Positions 25,201 to 40,200 are shown, counted from the first letter of the stretch. The stretch is DNA of 64,000 nt from Hevea brasiliensis (GCF_030052815.1 NC_079505.1:78686351-78750350); one strand, 5' to 3'. Numbers and translations: made by a program. Notes: generated from the letters alone by a model not told the origin.

Positions 25201-28200
25201 ACAATCCAATATCAAAAGGAGATGCTCGAAACTCAGAAGGAGAAAACTACGCAATGTACATTGTATCTGCTGTATTGTACATATCGTATAATGTCAAAAT
25301 GAGAAACTTGACAAAAATTGAAGTGCCAAGGGCAAAACTAAAGGTCCTCAGTTATACCCTTTTACAAGATCAATGCTTCATCAAGAAATAAAATTTCTAC
25401 ACTTACCCTCCACCAAACTAATGAACCAGCAGCTTTTTCTTGTCGAGACTCATTGAATCTGTCTCTCACAGCATCTATGATAGCATTCATTCCTTCTCCA
25501 CCAAAAGAATTCACCACCTCCTCTAGCAGAAGCACACCTGCCAGAAGCAGTTTGAGGGGAAAAAATTCCATTATTAGTAGATTATATATATATATATATC
25601 ACAACTATCATTACAAATCCCTGTGCTGATAAAGAATCTAACGTATGTGTATAAAGAATAGAATTGAATAAACTGTGTAATACAATTAACTTATTCTATG
25701 GCATTTCAGAAGATAAATTTTGTATATGATTAATATTTCATTTAAGGCATATACTCGACTGGTCTGGCTACCCACTATCTAAAACACAATTCCACCCTTA
25801 AGTCACTATGCTTTCTTCCATTATTCCTAATATTATCCAAACCTAGAACAGTATCCCCAAATCCATTCTATTGGGACAGAGACATTGGCAAATCCATTTC
25901 ATTGGGCTATTGAATTCGTGAAGAAAATCAGCAAACTGGAGCAACAGAGAGAACTAAGCTTCAAAAACATGACCGAGTAAAAGTATATTGATATATAAAT
26001 TCAGATATTCCACTTTTTCAAAGATCATTCATCATTGTGGACCTTCCTAGCCAGTTCGCAACTCCTAATATTTCAATATAAGAATAAAAGAGGTAACATA
26101 TTAAATATCCCTATGAAATAGACAAAATATCAAAATCCAAAGACCAAAAATAACTTTGTAAAGGCATTACTTGTTTGTACACGTCCCAATAACTACATTA
26201 CTTCTTTTTCCAAAGAATAGTTGATCGTTCAAACATCAAGTTTTATCAGCAAGCTTAATCTCATCATAACTTCTAAAATTTTCCTGGTCAGCTTCTTTAA
26301 CATTTCCAAATTTCATAGCTATCATAAATTTGTTTTCAAATTAAGCAACTAAAGATATATTCAACCTCATTTTTCCAGTTAGTAATTTCGCAATTTATCA
26401 TCACGAGTACTAAATAACAATTTAAGAGGCTTAAAGCTGCTTACCAGAAACACGACAGCTATAAGTGACATCATCCTCATCAGCGACAAACTGATTAGCA
26501 TCCATTGACCACGTATGAACCTACCCACCATCACATATGAACCAACACAATCAACGGAAAAAGAAGGGGAGGAAAACCCTCAGTTTCAAGGCCATAAATA
26601 ACAGAATATTTGCAGATTCAAACAAGTTGAATAAATAGACAGACAGGAAATTCAGCATGATCAAAAAATCATAGAAAGCCCAAAAGTTCTTCTCAGAAAC
26701 AAATACAAGACTCATCATCGACTTTGTATTTAACATGATAGATCTCTCCTAAAATAAATGATGTTCTTCCACAACGACCACTGTATGATACACATAAAAG
26801 GGTAGAAAAAGAAAACAGGACCTTAAAATGTGTAATACCTGTTGTTCTGTCATTTGCAGAAAAGCAATGGTGTAATAAACCAACTCCTTAATATTATTCC
26901 CAACAACCTACATAAAACAAGTTTCATAGATCTAAATACAACATTTGAGGTAAAATGAAAACTATGAGTAGAAACAGAAATAAAAGATTTTATTTGAACC
27001 TTCATTAGTTTTGCACTGCCCACAACAGTCGACAAAAACTCAAAAAGCTGCAAGTACAAAACATTAAGAAATCAATTATTTTAAGAAACCAAAACACAAT
27101 ATATGCAAATGCATTACCAATTTACCTGGAACATTTACAAACAAAAGTTCCAGATTCTCAATTTGCTTCTGTGTTCAGGAATATCATATGTCTAAAGAAC
27201 ATACTCCATTTAACAAAAAATGCTCTACTTCCAATCTACTTTTCCAGCATCAAATTGAAAAAAAGAATGCACAGTTAGAGAAAACATACTCCTATGAACA
27301 CGATAACTATACATTTGTTTTCTATCTACTCTGAGATAGTTCAAGCTTTTGAAAGAAATCAAATCATAATTGCTTATGATCTAACCACTATTTTTGGGGT
27401 TCAGGTTAACCAAAATGATTACTTATTTGCTCTAGCATCTATTTCATTGAAGTAACATTTACTAAATTTTAAAAACTAGCCCAAACTGTTCTACATTTGC
27501 ATAAAATAACTCATTATATGAAATTAAATGCTTAGTTAATGATAATTGTAGTATGTCTTAGAAAGGTTGCCTGTCCAAATCTCCTAGCTCTGGGGCAAAT
27601 ATTATAGCTCAAATTACAAGGAAGCCATATAGCAAACAAATGCTTATAAGAAATTGTAAGGGAAAATGAAAAAATAGAAACATTTAGACATACACAAGAA
27701 GAAATGAAAAGATGAAGCAGCAGGAAGAAATATATTTGTGATGAATCTTCTTATATACATTCTACAACTAATGTTGCATTAAGAAAAAATTTGAGTGAAT
27801 CAAACGATCAAATAATACTATAAATATCATAGCAGATAACATGAAACCAACTAAGAAAATTAATGATGTGATTGATACTTTTTATTTGCTATTTAACAAA
27901 AAGATGTGATAAAAAAAATGCCAGGAATATTATTACCTGGATGACAAATGAATCAAGAGTTATCTCCACACCATCAGAATCATATCTACCCTCATAGGGA
28001 TCTTCTGTACCTTCAACTGATGACCGCATGTATACTCTTAGAGACGTTACAAATGTTTGCCACAAAGGTCCCACAACAACTGCAAAAACATGGACTGTTA
28101 AAGGGGCAAACTCTGAAACTAAAATTACCAAACAGAAAACTTCTAAACAATTGAGGTATCAGTTTATAGGTTAATACAAAAGTGACAAACCTACCCACGA

Positions 28201-31200
28201 ATTCACTTTCAGTAAGGCTGGGGAAATTCTGAACAAACTGATTTAAGCACTTTAAAACCTAATAAACAAAGCAATAAAAACCATTGGAGCACTTATTCCA
28301 TTCAATAACCAAGATAACATAAATTAGATCAAAAGACCAAGCTAACCCCCATTCTCAGGCTCCAGTCATCAGGATCTTCAGGTTGCACAGACTGTCCTAA
28401 GATCATAGAGAACTGATCCATCAATGGTTTAAGCATCGTTGTCATCAGTGCACTGGTTTCTGTCTGAAGGATGTATTAGATCTTTCGATAATAGAAGAAA
28501 CTAAAGTGAACCACACTCCAGAACCATGCAGAAACAAGATGAGTTGTGAAGAATATACCTTATACACACCACTCATAGCCCCAAGCATGGATGTGCAAGA
28601 ATAAACTATTGAAAGAGCCTTTGTGCGCAAATAGTTGTCATATATCTGCTCCAACAATGTCAAGAAAGTAACAGCAAAAGTGAAGGATTGTAGCATTAGT
28701 TTATCTGCCAAAAAACAAAAAACTTAAGAAGAGATTAACAAAAGCTATGTATCAGATGTTCAATGCTCTGGATTCATTCACAATCCAAACTATAAGATCA
28801 AAAAAATAAAAAATATAAAAAATAAACTATAAGGAATTTGTGAGAGAAAATAGAAAGTTAATTGTGTCTTCTCAAATTGTGTGAAGAATGTGCAAGATCT
28901 TTACTCCTCCTAGAGCATTTTGCTCATAGCCAACTAATTCACCTTAGTAACCAGAGTTCTCCAAGAACTTTTGTCAAAGTGTTTTCTCTTTCTTTTCTTC
29001 TTTTCAGTTCTAAATTGCTATACTACTCAGTCATAGAAATCAAAGATATTTGACATGATTATTCACTTATTTTGGACAACATTATATGTTTTTCATCTTC
29101 AAAGTTATTACTCGTTTGCTATGAGGCATATTTTTGCACAAGTGTCTATGTCTAACAACTCTCCAACATAACACACATCCATACGTGTAGGGATTTGCAC
29201 ACGGCAAGTAAGAAACATTTTTTTTTTTGTCACATTAGATCATTTTTTGCACATGCCATCTATATGGTAGATTATTAGATTATTATGAACCCTTTTAAAG
29301 GATATAGTTACTGAATTCTATTTGATTGAAAAATATGATGGGCTAAAAAAAATATGACGGGCTAGAGAGGCTAGACTTTCACATTTAAGTATGTGATGAA
29401 TATTATTAAAAATGTACTAAAACCATGTTTATGTGAAATATATTTGCCTTTCACTTCAATCTTATAATTTAAATTTTAATATATGATTTTGAAATGTAAT
29501 AAAAATATATATTTTTTACTAATGTGTCACTCACAAAAACGCAATGCCATTAACCATTCACATTGGCCAAGCCCAATGCCATAGTCACCTACCAGAAAAG
29601 CAAAAGGCAGATTCATGGGGATAACCTCTCATATTTACACTCATGACTCATGAAAACGCCCACACATAGTTAACTCACCTTCCACAAATTATAACTAAAC
29701 AATCAAATTAGAAACAAGATAATGAAATAACAAACAAAAGCCATCTTAGTACCAGTAAAAATCTAAATAATAAACCAAATGCCAACCTGAGGGGAAGATA
29801 CAATTGTGTGCAAGCATGGAAACAAAACAGGGACTAGTGTTGGCACCATTGTATCATCCAAGTCTCCAGAAAGAAGAGCCAAGCACCTTAGAGCTCCATG
29901 TACTACAAATTTCAATACAATTATCATGTTTCATCTAAATTGAAGCAGGACTCATTAAACACCTAATCAAATGGAACATGAAAAAAACTGAGATCCAGCA
30001 AGTAATACCCACAATAACAAGAAAACACAAGCAGGAATTTGAAATTCTGATCTGAAGACTGGTTGGGATTCACAAGGCAAAATTTGCTATTGTAATTTGA
30101 TAAACGTTGGTATGATTCAGTTCTTTAATTCAAAACATATGTTCATCTCTTTCATTAATACTTCAAGAAACTTTTGAGGAAAGATCAAATAGTGTAGAAA
30201 TATATATCCTCAACCTCTTTTTCTTTTGCAATCATGCAACAGAGACTAAACATTCTCTCTTTTTCAGCTATTCTTTCTCCAATGAAATTTGGAAAAGCTT
30301 AATGGTTAAATATGATCACGACAAATCCAAAGATCCAGGAATTAGTAATTTGGTTGAAAATGAGGAGCTTAAAGGATAATTCTTTTCCTATCCTGGAATT
30401 GACCTGAAATTCACATAAGAACACAACAATCACATTCGGGGTACTTAAAATATCAGGCTTTGTTAACCGAGTATGTCTAAGTTCGGAAAAAGTTCTTAAA
30501 ACTATTGTGGATGATGACAGACTTCTTTTAATTGGTTCAAGAGATGCTAGAAGAAGATAAGACAATTATTTCATGGGATAACTTTTCTTTTTGGCTCAAA
30601 GCAAGGGATGATATGCTTCTTCTATAAGTTTCATAGTTGGTGCAGAGTCCCTGCTAACAACTACTTTATATAAATTGTTTCTTTGTATTATACCTATTCA
30701 AAGGTTCTAGTTTAGCATTTCTAGGCCTGGAGCTTTAAGTCCTAGTTTTGGTGAACTTGTATTCTTTATAGTGTATTGCTTGCTTCCATTGTGGCATTCA
30801 TATCCTGCTGAAGTGGTGTATTAAACTAAATTCTTTTGATTTATTAAAAAGAAGATGAAGAAAGAAAAAGACAAAGATTCAACTGAAAATAAATATCCCA
30901 AAGGCTTACCTCTATTCATATTGGTTTGATCAGTAATCAACTTCAAAAGGGAAGGCAATAGGTCAGGCCAACCCTCAGGCCAGTCATACATAGCAACTGA
31001 TGCTATAGCCATACTAATTGCTGTGCAGATTTTTCTGTAAGAATCATCCAATGAAGCTAAAAGAAGTCTGCGTATAACCTCCTGATAACACAACAATGAT
31101 CCACATATGAGAGGTTACAATTTATAATGAATACAAAGACCTAAATTGAAGCGAAAATGAAGCTAAAAAAGATTTAAAAAAACAAAAGTAAAAAAGCACA

Positions 31201-34200
31201 AGCAAACTACAAGTTATTTCAGCTGAAACTGTCTTCAGCACCTATCTAAAAGAACTCATTTTCAGTAAACCATTAAAATTTCCAGACTTTAAATATTTCC
31301 TTTCTTTAAAACTCAGGGAAAGGGGGAAGGGGATTTAACTGATTTAAGACATTTATGGACTTCTATAAAGAATTCATGTTAGCACGGCCCAATAACATGA
31401 CACCAAAACTAATATAGTATCACAACCAATATTGTTATTTGAAATCCTGTGCATCAAGATGGTCAAATAACGACAGGTAATATCATTGAGTGATGCAGTC
31501 GAAGGCATAATTTTTGGCCTCACAAAACAAGAGGGGGAGAAAAAGAAGGCTGCATTTTTTTATTAAGAGGATATGGTTTGAAGAAAATGTCTTATATGCA
31601 CTTTTCATAAAGAGGAAAAGGAGAGGGGGAAAAAGGGATCATAGGTACCTTTTCTTCATTTGACACAGCAGGATGTTCAAAAGAGTCCTCACCTTCTTGC
31701 CAGTGTTTCTTGATGAATTGCTTTAGAAGAACAGCTGCTAAGTGATAATATGTTAAATCTCACAAGAAATAAACATTCTTCACTTATGCTACATATGGAA
31801 TTATTTACTAGTGGAAAACAAGCAATTTGTGAATTTAGTAGATTAAAAGAGTGAGGGAACAAAAGGACAGTAAGATGCCACTAAAGAAAAAGATGGCCCT
31901 TTTCATCTAATAAGATAAAACGTACATCACTATATATTGCTGGAAGGCAATTATATGAACAAGAAGGAGAAACAAGAGAAGATTTTTATAATAAATAAAG
32001 CAGCACAATATAACAGATGGCAGTAATTAAAAAGGATATCTGTCGCAATCCCAAAGAAAGCTCCCTGTTTGCAGCAACCTTGGATAGTGCCCCTCCAAAA
32101 CCTTCAGGAAAAATAAGTGACTGTAATTTTTTCAATTATAGGAAGGGGGAAAAAATTCAACTAAAGGGTACTGGGAGTGACATGATGTGCAAAAGCATAA
32201 CAAAGATGCAAGATGACCCTAGTAGACAACCTATGAACAAACAGATGAATTGTTTACATGCCAAAAGATCAATTAAGCCTATCACAGCGTGTTTATCCAT
32301 AAAATACAGATGACCAGTAGATTATAAGCATGAAACTAACAGCTACGTGTCTTAAGCATGGGTGGAGGGAATTCCTCTCCCTCAAATGATCTCTAATTCC
32401 TTTTCATCTGCACAGTCTAAAAATAGCGAGAGGGATTACTGAAAAATTTTTTATTATTCCCATACAAAAGTAGATGTCCCTCCAAGTCCAAAACTCTTCC
32501 AGCACTTAAAAAGCAACAATGTATAAGGTTCCTGCGAACATAAAATGTAAGCCTATGACCATATGTAATCTATAATTCCATATAAAATGGCGACTGATTG
32601 ACTCTTGTTTTTAAAGAAAGCATCTACTGACCACAGTGTTTTACCAGTTTTAAATATTATAAATGGTGCATTTCCTTTCCAAGAGAAAAGAAACTTCAGA
32701 TTTTGTTGTAAATTTCTCTATTTAGAAAGTTCAGGGTTTTATTCCTATTTAGAAATTTTTGCTTTCAAAATGAATATCTCAAAAGTAGTTTGCTTACTAT
32801 TTATTACTGGGTTTGAACCTTCCTATGTAGGAATTCCTAATCCTAGATTATTAAATCTTTATGAACACATATGTAGCTAGCTAGCTAGTTTCTTAGATTT
32901 TTGATAATGCAAATTCAAATATTTTAATTTGGAGGGCCCATGAGCCCACTTTCCTCTGTTCTACTCTTTCTTTCCCCATTGCTGCTACAGTAGCTCTGAT
33001 AGAGATGCTAATGTTGCAGGCCCTGGTGCTATTGTTTCCAAAGGCTCAAGCTCATCCAAAGTTTATTCTAGAAGGAAGAGGACAGAAAAAGACAAGGAAG
33101 GTGCAGCACAGGTGCTAACGACTGTTGGAGAGAATTATGCAGGAAGCAACACGTGGCTGGAGGTAGTTACAGCAAATCTGGAAGAGAGCAGCATATAAGG
33201 AAGGACTAATATTGAACAAAGATGATTGGGTAATTTTGGGCAGAATTGTTCTCTGCACGGGAAGATTCCTGGGGGTTGGATTATCAGCCATTTGCTATCT
33301 TCATTTTCTTTTTCAGTTTATGAACTCTTAATAGAGCTGTATTCTCTAATGGTTGTATTGTATTGAGTACTGTCAAAAGCTTTGAGTTATTATAATACAA
33401 TCAATCACAGTTCCTTTTTATTGTTTTTGTTTTGAGTTCTGTTTTTTTGTTTTTATAATCCTTACTCTACCAATTCGGTCCAACCTCCCGCCCAAAACTA
33501 GAATGGAGGGAAGAATGGAACGGGTAGAGAGGAAAGTGGGTACCATTGAAGAAGCTACAGCTACCATGCACTTAGACCAAAAGCAAAGATTCAGTAGATT
33601 AGAAAATATGATAGCGGCAATGGATAAGACAAAAACAACGATAGAGGTAGAGGAAGCTTCAAATCCATTGCTTGAGACAACACCACAAAGAGATACTTCT
33701 ATTGCAAAGCCTACTGCTAGAACCTTCTTGTTTGAAGATGCTGGCACTGTGGCTAAGAAGGTGGATGTGCCATCCTTTGATGGAAATGACCCAGTGGGTT
33801 GGCTTGCTAGAACTGAACAATATTTCGAGATTCATGACTTGGGAACAATTATAGGAAGAATTAGTGCAACGTTATGGTGATGACCTCGCTAAAAACCTGT
33901 ATGAGCATATGACCACATTAAACAGGCATTGTTGCTGAATATGCTGATGAATTTGTCGCAAGAGCTTCTCAAGTCCCAGATATGTCAGGTAAGCAATGTT
34001 TGGGTATTTTGTGAGTGGATTAAAAGAAGATATCAGGGTGAGGTTGAGGTCTTATGATATGGTGGATTTGTGTCTCACAATGCAGCTAGCTAGAGAGGTA
34101 GAACGAGAACACTGGCATTTCTCTAGAGGTAGGGCGAAAAATATACAGGGTGAAGGAACAGGAATGACAGCTTACTCTCATGGGTCTAGGCCAAAATATT

Positions 34201-37200
34201 CCAACACTAATGTTCAAAGAATTTTTTCTGGGCCTTCTTATCGCCCAAAAAAAGATGGGTCTTCTAATAAGTCACCTAATAAAAGTATCACTTTTCCAAA
34301 CAAGCCGTTAACATTACCAGCACATCCCCTGAAAACAACGATGCCACAACCTAAAAATAGAGGTCCTCGACAATACTTGCACCAAGAGTACCAGGAACTC
34401 AGAGCAAAGGGACTCTGTTTTAGGTGCAAACAACCATATACACCTCTACATGAGTGTCCTAACAAGTGATTACAGGCTCTTATTGGTGGAGAATATGAAT
34501 TTGTTACTAAAGAAAGGGAATTTGCCAAAATGGAGGATATTAGTGGAATGAGTACTACAAAAGAGTTGGATGAAGCTCATTTCTCTCGCTTGGAGTTGCC
34601 ATTATATTCAGTTGGAGGAATACAACAGCCAAGAACCATGAAGTTCCAAGCGAACATTGTTGGGCATCCTGTAGTAGTCATGGTGGACAGTGGTGCTAGC
34701 CACAATTTTATATCTACCCAGTTGGTACAACAACTCAATCTACCTATTTTTCCAACTCCCTCTTTCAATGTCAAATTGGGTGATGGCTGTAAGATTTCTT
34801 CAATGGGTTTGTGCAAACAAATTGAGTTGAATTTTCCTAATTTCAACATACATGCAGATTGTTATGTATTTCCACTGGGTGGGGTTGATATTATTCTAGG
34901 AATAGCTTGATTGCAAACCCTTGGTGATATGCATGCCAATTGGAGCAAAATGACATAGCAATTTTATGTCAATAATCAAACCATCTTGCTATAGGGAGAT
35001 CCTTCTTTGCACCGATTACCAATTTCTATGCGTTCTTTACACAAAACTGATGATGTGATGTTTTCAGTAATGTTATGGCCAGTGGAATCAGATTTAGAAT
35101 TTAATAGGACAAGGGATGAACTAGATAATGATCAAAAGGGTGCTTTGCAGAGTGTTTGGCATCAATTTGCTGATGTCTTTGCTGAGATACAGTCCTTACC
35201 TCTAATTTGACAAGCTGACCATCAAATACCACTGCAACCAAGGGTAGGTCCTGCATCTGTCCATACCTAATCCCTATAGATATGGTTATATACAAAAAGA
35301 TGAAATTGAGAAGCTTGTCTCTGAGATGCTTATAGCTAGAGTGATTCGGCCAAGCAGCAGTCCATTTTCTAGCCCTGTTCTGTTAGTTAAGAAGAAGGAT
35401 GGTAGCTGGCATTTTGGTGTAGATTATCGGGAGCTCAATAAAGTTACTATTCCTAAAAAGTATCCAATTCCGGTAATAAAAGAATTGTTGGATGAATTTC
35501 ATGGAGCTTGTTATTTCTCCAAGCTTGAGTTGAAATCGAGGTATCATCAGATAAGAGTGGCAGCCCCAGATGTTCATAAAACAGCTTTTCAGACACATTC
35601 TGGCCATTACGAATTTGTAGTAATGCATTTTGGTCTAATGAATGCGTCAGCTACTTTTCAAGCAGTGATGAATGGCATATTTCAAGCTTATTTAAGGAAA
35701 TTTGTGCTGGTTTTCTTTGATGATATCCTAATCTACAGTCAGGATTGGAATTCACACTTAGAGCATCTGAGAATAGTTCTTGAGTTGTTAAGACAAAATC
35801 ATTTGCAAGTAAACAGGAAAAAATGTTCTTTGGGGCAAACTTCGATCGAGTGTCTTGGCCATGTGATCTCAATTAATGGTGTGGAGATGGATCCTACCAA
35901 GATATCTAGCATTCTCAAATGGCCAACACCAAAGAAAGTCAAGGCAATGAGAGGATTCTTGGGTCTGACGGGATATTATAGGAGGTTCATTTTCAATTAT
36001 GGTCAATTGGCTCAACCTTTAACTGCAGTGCTTAAGAAAGAGAACCACGGTTCATTTCGTTGGAATTCTAATGCTCAAAACTCTTTTGATGCATTAAAAA
36101 AAGCTGTAGTTTCTTCTCCAATGCTAACTATGCCAAATTTTTCTATGCTTTTCACCATCGAGTGTGATGCTTCAGGAAGTGGCGTGAGGCCAGTTATCGT
36201 GCAACAGAAAAAGCCTATTGCTTTCTTCAGTAAAGCTATTTCTAATAAATCCACTATGTGCTCAACTTATGAGAGGGAATTGATGGCTCTAATAAATCCA
36301 CTATGCGCTCAACTTATGAAAGGGAATTGATGGATTTAGTGTTAGCAATTAAGCATTGGCAACCCTATTTAATTGGCCAAAAATTCATTGTGAGGACTGA
36401 TCATAGAAGTCTTAAGCATCTTTTGCTCCAGTAAGCAAGTACTCTCGCTCAACAATATTGGCTTTCTAAACTTATAGGCTATCACTTCTTGGTAGAATAT
36501 AAATCGGGTTCTAGCAATAAGGTAGTGGATGCTCTATGGCGCAAGGATGAAGAAATGGAGTTGCAAGTGCAATATATTCCTCATTGGGCTGATTGGGATG
36601 AGATTGCAAAAGGGGTGGCAGCTGATGTTTTATTGGGAGGTATTATTGCAGATTTGAAAAGTGGCACTAAATTGTATTCCAATTTTTCTATTATCCATGA
36701 TAAGTTATATTTCAAGGACAGGTTGGTTCTTCCTTCAGCATCTAAATGGATTCCTAAATTAATTCGGAATTCCATGACACACCTTTTGGTGGTCACTCTG
36801 GAGCTTACCAAACCTACCGCAAGATGGCATCAAATTTCTATTGGAAAGGGATGATGAGAACAATTCAAAAGTATGTTGCAGCACCTTTGGTTTGTCAAAA
36901 GAACAAATACGATGCGCAATTTCCAACGTGGTTACTCCAACCTCTTCCAATACCGAAACAAATTTGGGAAGATGACAAGATGTAGCATTGGATTTTATAA
37001 CAGGTTTGCCTCGGTCATATGGAGTGGATTGCATATTAGTGGTTGTGGATAGACTCTCAAAGTTTGGGCATTTCATTCCCCTTCACCATCTGTTTACTAC
37101 AAAATCAGTTGCTAAAAATTTTACAAGAGAAGTGGTGAAACTACATGGTATTCCAAGAACTTTGGTAAGTGATAGAGATCCTCTTTTTCTTTGTAATTTT

Positions 37201-40200
37201 CAGGGTGAGTTGTTTCGATTGCAAGGGATTCAATTGAAGTTTAGCACAACTTACCATCCACTGAAGTGTTAAATCGTTGTTTAGAGTCTTACCTTCGTTG
37301 TTTCTCATCTAAACAACCTAAACAGTGGTCTAAGTAGTTATGTTGGGCTGAATATTAGCACAATACCAATTTCCACCATTTGAATTGGTGTATGGAAGAC
37401 AACCCCTAGTGTTACAAAGGTATTTGCCAAGGAATACTCTGGTAGAATCAGAGGCTCAAACCCTGCAGGACCATGATGAAATTTTAAGGCAACTTACATA
37501 TAATCTGCAGGGAGCACAGCAATTAATTGTGAAATATGCTAACAAGCATAGGAGGGATGTGCAATTCTCAGTTGAAGATAAGGTTTTTTTGAAACTAAGG
37601 CCATATAGGCAGCAATCGGTGGCTTCTTGCATCTATCCTAAGTTGGCTGCTAGGTATTTTGGGCCATTTGAGGTGTTGGGAAAAATTGGAGCTGTTGCTT
37701 ATAAATTAAAGCTGCCTAATTCTTCAAAAATACATCCGGTCTTTCATGTTTCACAACTCAAAAGAGCCATTAGAGATCATCCAGTCATATCAGATCTGCC
37801 TATCAATATAGAGGAAGGAAAGGGGCCCATGGTGGAACCAGAAACAATATTTCATAGACGTCAGATCAATCGTAATCAGCAGATTGTGTCACAAGTATCA
37901 GTTTGTTGGAAAGGGCAATCCATGGACAAGGCAACTTGGGCGGATGAATTTGATATTAGCAGTCAATTTCCTCATTTCAACCTTGAGGACAAGGCTAATT
38001 CTCAACAGGGCGGTAATGATAGAGATGCTAATGTTGCAGGCCCTGTTGCTATTGTTTCCACAGGCTCAAGGTCATTCAAAGTTTATTCTAGAAGGAAGAG
38101 GGCAGAAAAAGACAAGGAAAGGCAACACAGGTGCTAATGATTGTTTGAGAGAATTATGGAGGGAGCAACACGTGGCTGGAGGTAGTTACAGTAAATTTAG
38201 AGGAGAGCAGCATATAAGGAAGGACAAATATTGAATAAAGAGGGTGTGGAATGATTGGGTAATTTGGGCAGAATTGTTCTCTGCAGGGGAAGATTCCTGG
38301 GGGTTGGATTATCAGTCATTTCCTACCTTCGTTTTCTTTTTCAGTTTATGAACTCTTAATGGAGCTGTATTCTCTAATGGTTGTATTGTATTGAGTACTG
38401 TCAAAAGCTTTGAGTTATTATAATACAATCAATCACAGTTCCTTTTTCTTGTTTTTGGTTTGAGTTTTTTTTTTTTTTTTTTAAATCCTTACTCTACCAA
38501 GCTCAGACACTGTTTGCCGCTTCAAAATCTGCCACCAATTTCCCTTCTGTAGCTCTTTTCTCACTTTAATCAGCTTTAATTCAAATTTTAAACCTAATCA
38601 ATGCTACTACTACTTTCCAGTTTCCACACAAGAAAGCATTATAACCAACAACTTGAAATTCACTCTTAATGTTGATCAAAAAGGGAAGGGGGAAGGATTC
38701 TTAAAATGCTGACTAATATATTATACTGCAATAAGATCTAAAAATGAAAGCTGGGACATGATTCTCTTAAGCTAAAGTCATATAATCAAAGAAAGTTATA
38801 GCTCCCTCAAGCATAGTGGAGTCAAGGCAAAGATATCTTGCAATGAAAGGCAATTACTGGTGAGCTTGGACAGAGATTGTGTGATATCTTGCTGTAATGG
38901 AAATTAATAATATATCTATGTCTTATGAAAAAAGGCATGTCCTTTTACCATAATCAGCCAAGATATTTAGAACTCCTCCTATTCATTAATTCAGCTATGT
39001 CATAACTTTAATTATATGAATAATAGGCTGTCCTGTCTTTCCAAGGTATCTTAGTCCAATCTTTTGCTTTCTTTTCATTCCACCTTCTCTACCAGACTTC
39101 ATTCTCACACTTAATCATGTTCTCTTAGACCATTCAGATTGAAAAAAAATATATATTCCTTAAATATGCACTAATAGGTCCATGTTGCACCTAATTCAAC
39201 CAACTGAGAAATATGTCCTTTCTACTTGATTGATGCCATCTTCATCTTCTTCTCTCTTTATTGTCTAGGGTGGAAGGAGAATACTACAAACACCAAATGT
39301 ACATAAAGGAAAAGCCTATAGCAAATGTGTAATATAACACTACCACATAAAAGTTTAAAATGCCTAACAATCTTCTAAGCACAAGAATTAGGGAAGAAAG
39401 CATCCCTAGAAACCATAAGAACAAAAGTTCTCAGAAAAGACCCCACTTTATTTCGTGTCTACTTCTTTTTCATTGCCAATAAAAGCTCTATTAATGTGCC
39501 AACCATAAACACTGCATTAAAAATGTAGGTGCAGTTTTCCAACCTAAATTTCTCCTACCTCTCTGGCTTTTCCAACATTTCTGTTTCAATGCCACCCAAG
39601 CCCCCTAATCATCCTCTTTTTTTCGTTTTTCACCTTATCAACATGCTTAACCTGTTATATTCTACATTACAACCTACAGTACACAGCATCCATATATCTG
39701 AGTTTAAAACTAATCTCAATATGCGTTGCCCATTTGTATGTTGTTTTTTCGTAGATTGAACTATCCCATTTTTCCTGCTTACAAATGTGGATATAAAGTT
39801 GACCATCTAAAACTGAGCCAATGTAGAACAATAGCCAATTTGACAAGCATTCTAAGCTCCAAACAAAAAGAAAAACTCCCAAGTAAATTTCAACAAATGA
39901 GCTATACCTCCAAATCCAAGATCATTTCAAATTATATTCGCTCACTTTGCACATTACAACGTGGCCATAGACTCAATTTTCCTCAAAACCAAACCCACAA
40001 ATAAAAGCGTCACTTCAAAATACAATAGAATACATCTACAGATACAATGTCCGATATGATATGATAACAAAAGAAAATCTCAAAGCAGAAAATGGGAAAA
40101 CGAAAAAGAATGATTTAAAAGAAAGAAAGGATTAAGGAAGGAACCTGGTTGAAGAGAGGCCTGATTGAGTGAAGCTTCAGCGAAAGAACGAACTTCCTGG

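Larger units (their letters stand above)
32997..38499 (+). mobile_element. Ty3/gypsy (chromovirus-like) retrotransposon in importin-9 intron 1
   Basis: 5' LTR 32997-33472 and 3' LTR 38017-38499 both start TGATAGAG and end CTCTACCA. The target duplication AGCTC is exact (32992-32996 and 38500-38504). Inside, in order: gag with zinc knuckle, protease, reverse transcriptase, RNase H, integrase and a chromodomain-like C-terminus. Integrase following RT/RNase H defines Ty3/gypsy. Several stops and frameshifts make it defective. It lies antisense to the host gene. By eye the LTRs differ at roughly two dozen positions plus a 9-base indel, so the insertion is not recent. No standard TGG primer-binding site follows the 5' LTR. 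Confidence 0.92.

Noticed and set aside
31649..32101. GT-AG model for importin-9 intron 2, using TTAG or GCAG as acceptor
   Set aside because: No GT donor exists at the end of exon 2, and only the AT-AC pair gives LRQ|LAAVLL in frame.
33418..33747. Minus-strand ORF over the gypsy gag start
   Set aside because: Shadow of gag, beginning in the coding strand's complement and ending in the LTR; no domain.
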